NCBI RefSeq assembly: GCF_947507565.1
Contig: NC_089182.1
Span: forward strand, 1,612,001-1,676,000
From: Oscarella lobularis
Taxonomy: Eukaryota; Porifera; Homoscleromorpha; Homosclerophorida; Oscarellidae
Direction: 5' to 3'
DNA: 64,000 nucleotides
The number at the start of each line of letters is the position of its first letter. Positions within the stretch are counted from its first letter, which is position 1. Of the stretch, positions 60,301 to 64,000 are shown in pieces. The translations under genes were made by a program, and so were the position numbers. A model generated the notes under the pieces. The model worked only from the letters and a program-made list of their open reading frames with translations. It made no database searches and had not been told where the DNA came from.

Positions 60301-60818
60301 TACTCCTTCGTTCAAGAAAACGAGCGTCCTATTTTAACTCATGACGAGCTGAAGAAGGATTCTCGCGCGGCAGTTCGCCGACTCTCTGTTGCTTTTGCTG
60401 ATATCAGCATGGCAACGGCAACAGGAAAAGCAACGCCCATGCCACCTGGAATATTTTCCAAATCGAGACAGCTGGGCGAATTCAATACATACGGATTATA
60501 CACGTACATTTATTTACAAATTAAAATCAGCTTTAATATTTTCCTTATAGGCAACGTGCAGATTCTCTTATTGGAATTGACAGTAGTGATTTTCTAACTG
60601 AAGAAGAACAAAACGAAGAGGAAAAAAGCAGAAATTATGATGAAGACGATGACGTCATAGATCATCTCCCCGGAGATGACTGTGATAACGAGAGTTCCCA
60701 ATCGCTAACAAGTTTTGATCTTCCGGCCGGCACAGATGACGTCACAGACAAGGATCTTATAATTGAAGGAACGACGAGAGGAGCAAGACTCACGCTCAAC
60801 TCAACAAAAGATAAATAA
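57337..60818 (+). CDS. Single-pass receptor with calsyntenin-like LamG module and EGF repeats
   Basis: ATG at 57337 starts a signal peptide (MTLFHLLLFVLLSFFCGI). The ectodomain has two repeat modules ending in patterns like LKNLSYSNAAKEPNATERIV; then a LamG-type domain (about 58530-58970; APWAFTFWIKFGS, WQNFILSNDG). Next comes a Cys-x(3)-Cys region (RCIFGCEEQLHINEDRISSE) and another LRSLQYVNFAANPNQSPRQI module, an order that recalls calsyntenins. About four EGF repeats follow (DECQNGATCVDKVNGYECQC; CQNNGTCSRDN; CKNNGTCDNN), then one helix (VIVIVVISGGMLLVFIGLLI) and RKRK. The cytoplasmic tail is acidic near the end (DEDDDVIDHLPGDD) and stops at 60816-60818. The long frame opening at 57139 overlaps the ERCC8 tail, so it is not used as the start. 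I know no named orthologue. Confidence 0.8.
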
Positions 60819-60968
60819 TTAAAAATTAATTAATTAATTAATAATACTAACGTAACAGCATGATATATATCAGTGTAATTATTCTTATTTTTTTCCACGA
60901 CTCCGTCACTACGTTATACCGTAATAGCATTATTGTTATTATTATTATTACTAATGCAGTGTTCAATG

Positions 60969-62726
<1,758 letters not shown>

Positions 62727-62807
62727 TTTTCTTTCGTCGCGTGAGCGCGCCGTCCCGCGTCATTCTTTGATCTCAATGATCCGACAGACCGGAAAAGACA
62801 TGCCGAC
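62727..62807. promoter_or_regulatory. Probable bidirectional promoter, KAT8 / Tat-like gene
   Basis: 81 bp separate the divergent ATGs. The frame upstream of the Tat-like ATG is open back to 62745 but has no ATG; read through, it is rich in Arg. The stretch is GC-rich with no obvious TATA box. Confidence 0.5.
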
Positions 62808-63446
62808 ATGATAGCAGAGCTTCTCGTCATTTTCGGAGGAGCGATCGCCGTCATAGGTAAGAGAGAAATTGAAGAAATGAACTGGTGACGTCATCTTGCC
62901 TTTGCAGGGCCCAAAAATCTCCCATCGGTAGCGAGAAAAACAGGAATTCTAGCGGGATCAATAATGAGGTAATTGAAAGCGTTTTTCGACCGAAGTAGAA
63001 CATTTTTAATTTTAGAACAGTTCGGACCGGACAGCAAACAATTGAAAAATACTCAAAAGATCCAAAAGTTGCCGAGGTAATTTTCTCGCGCCATAATAGA
63101 CCGTAGAATTGATTTACATCGCTTTTTAGCTTCATCAAGAAATTCGAGAGAGTTTAGAAGAACTTGAAAAGATTCAACGAAAAGTGTACATGGGAAGAAT
63201 GGCATTGAAGCGACCAACTGAGTTTCTCGGTCGAGCTATTATTAGTCAGCAAAGAAAGCCAAGAACCGAAGGAGAGACTAGAATTGTTGCAGAAACAGTA
63301 AAAGATGTGCGTTCATCAATTTCTACAGGCAGGTATTAATAACCTAGATATAAAATCAATAATTTGTGCTTTTAGAGGACATGGAAGGTGGGGCTGACAT
63401 AGTAGCAGAGCAGGCAATCATAAAATCAAATCTATCGAAAAAATAA
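62808..63446 (+). CDS. TatA/TatB-like twin-arginine translocase subunit, nuclear
   Basis: Tat subunits assist TatC in moving folded proteins across energised membranes. Exons: 62808-62856, 62908-62968, 63016-63076, 63130-63328 (or 63332), 63376-63446 (or 63397). The N-terminus MIAELLVIFGGAIAVIGPKN is a hydrophobic helix with an early Glu, as in TatB and many TatA. It is followed by the Gly-Pro hinge and LP (GPKNLPSVARKTG), then a basic amphipathic helix (ILAGSIMRTVRTGQQTIEKY) and a charged helical tail (LHQEIRESLEELEKIQRKV). With a GC-AG last intron (donor gcaggt at 63329) the protein has 146 residues and an acidic end; with a GT donor at 63333 it has 131. Length and layout suit TatB slightly better than TatA. 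No cleavable presequence is seen unless a further 5' exon exists. The introns rule out bacterial contamination. Confidence 0.85.
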
Positions 63447-63530
63447 CTCCCTTCGTGAAATAGCACGTGATGCGTTTATATTTGAAGTGTGACTCCGCCT
63501 CCTCCTTCGCGCGCGCGTCGACCTGACAAA

Positions 63531-64000
63531 ATGGACGACAACGTCGAAGCGAAACGCTACATAGCCGAATTCGACTTCGACGCTCGCACGCCAAAAGAGC
63601 TAGGCGTGCGCAAAGGCGACTCGGTGCTCGTAAAGCGCAAAGCGAACGGCTCGTGGCCAGACGAAACGAAATGGATGATCGCCGAGCACGAGCGAACGAA
63701 GCAATCAGGACAAGTCCCGGGCCCCTATTTCAAATTCTTCCAAAACGTCCTTCAAGCGACGCGCGAGCCGCAGCCTCCGCCACGCGAAACGAGGCCCAAA
63801 CCCAAGCCGAGGCCCCTTTCGTCGTTTCGCGCGACGCCGCCGCCCGTTGCGCCGCGCGCCTCAGCAAAACCGGACTCCGATACGCCGCCGCGACCCGTCG
63901 CGCGTCGGCACACCGAAATGCCGGCGCCGATAACGCGTCGAGCGTTTTCCGATCAAGACAAACCGTTCGAGGCCCCGCCCCCTCCTGTTCCATCGCGAGG
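63531..64000 (+). CDS. SH3 protein like the PI3K regulatory subunit p85, 3' truncated by window end
   Basis: ATG at 63531 begins MDDNVEAKRYIAEFDFDART and enters an SH3 fold: ELGVRKGDSVLV, W at KWMIAEHERTKQSG, ending GQVPGPYFKFFQN. The long loop before the Trp and the GxxPGPYxxFF end resemble the p85 SH3 (ERGDFPGTYVEY). A proline-rich stretch follows (REPQPPPRETRPKPKPRP; APPPPVPSR), as between the p85 SH3 and BH domains. The rest lies outside the window, so identity is provisional; other SH3 adaptors remain possible. Confidence 0.55.
   Translation, partial: MDDNVEAKRYIAEFDFDARTPKELGVRKGDSVLVKRKANGSWPDETKWMIAEHERTKQSGQVPGPYFKFFQNVLQATREPQPPPRETRPKPKPRPLSSFRATPPPVAPRASAKPDSDTPPRPVARRHTEMPAPITRRAFSDQDKPFEAPPPPVPSR

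Noticed and set aside
62808-63446. Bacterial contamination as the source of the Tat-like gene
   Set aside because: It is split by several GT-AG introns and flanked within 100 bp by KAT8 and by another intron-style animal gene in continuous sequence.

Overview
The window is nuclear DNA of an animal, not of a prokaryote. Almost every gene is split by many short introns (about 35-150 bp, mostly GT-AG), intergenic gaps are often 60-160 bp, and the gene set is metazoan: inversin-like, KAT8/MOF, RICTOR, CSA/ERCC8, DDX10, MTAP, calcyphosine, TRPA channel, receptor tyrosine phosphatase, thioester (alpha-2-macroglobulin/complement) protein, class C GPCRs and a PI3K-p85-like SH3 protein. The compact layout, together with a TatA/TatB-like gene, suggests a homoscleromorph sponge of the Oscarella type, because Oscarella is the animal group known to keep tatC in its mitochondrial DNA. 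That assignment is inference.

Layout. 1-2.25 kb: two mobile-element-like inverted-repeat structures. 2.4-5.6 kb (+): plant-type GH35 beta-galactosidase. 6.4-8.5 kb (+): 12-TM otopetrin-like protein. 9.1-12.9 kb (-): receptor protein tyrosine phosphatase with two phosphatase domains. 13-15.5 kb: gene-poor, with a short-chain dehydrogenase relic and minisatellites. 15.6-20.4 kb (-): TRPA channel. 20.7-21.1 kb (-): mitochondrial ribosomal protein uS14m. 21.6-27.8 kb (+): thioester protein. 28.8-31.4 kb (-): intronless class C GPCR. 31.6-37.7 kb: a tandem copy of the 3' half of the thioester gene plus the GPCR, carrying an extra 593-bp TIR insertion. 38.4-40 kb (-): remains of an Ig/FN3 protein.

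From 40.4 kb on the DNA is very gene-dense: inversin-like (+), MTAP (-), calcyphosine-like (+), DDX10 (+), RICTOR (+), ERCC8 (+), a LamG/calsyntenin-like EGF receptor (+), KAT8 (-), the Tat-like gene (+) and a truncated p85-like SH3 protein (+). MTAP/calcyphosine and KAT8/Tat-like are divergent pairs with 111 and 81 bp between predicted start codons, so they probably share promoters.

Main discovery. At 62808-63446 a spliced nuclear gene encodes a short N-terminus, one transmembrane helix with an early Glu, a Gly-Pro hinge with a following Leu-Pro, a basic amphipathic helix and a charged coiled tail. This is the full architecture of a TatA/TatB twin-arginine translocase subunit. It could be the missing nuclear partner of mitochondrially encoded TatC in these sponges.

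Other points of interest: a recent 5.5-kb tandem duplication that orphaned a set of thioester-protein 3' exons; an Asp at the catalytic His position of the thioester domain (as in C4A); a receptor phosphatase whose two domains both keep catalytic residues; and several probable GC-AG introns.
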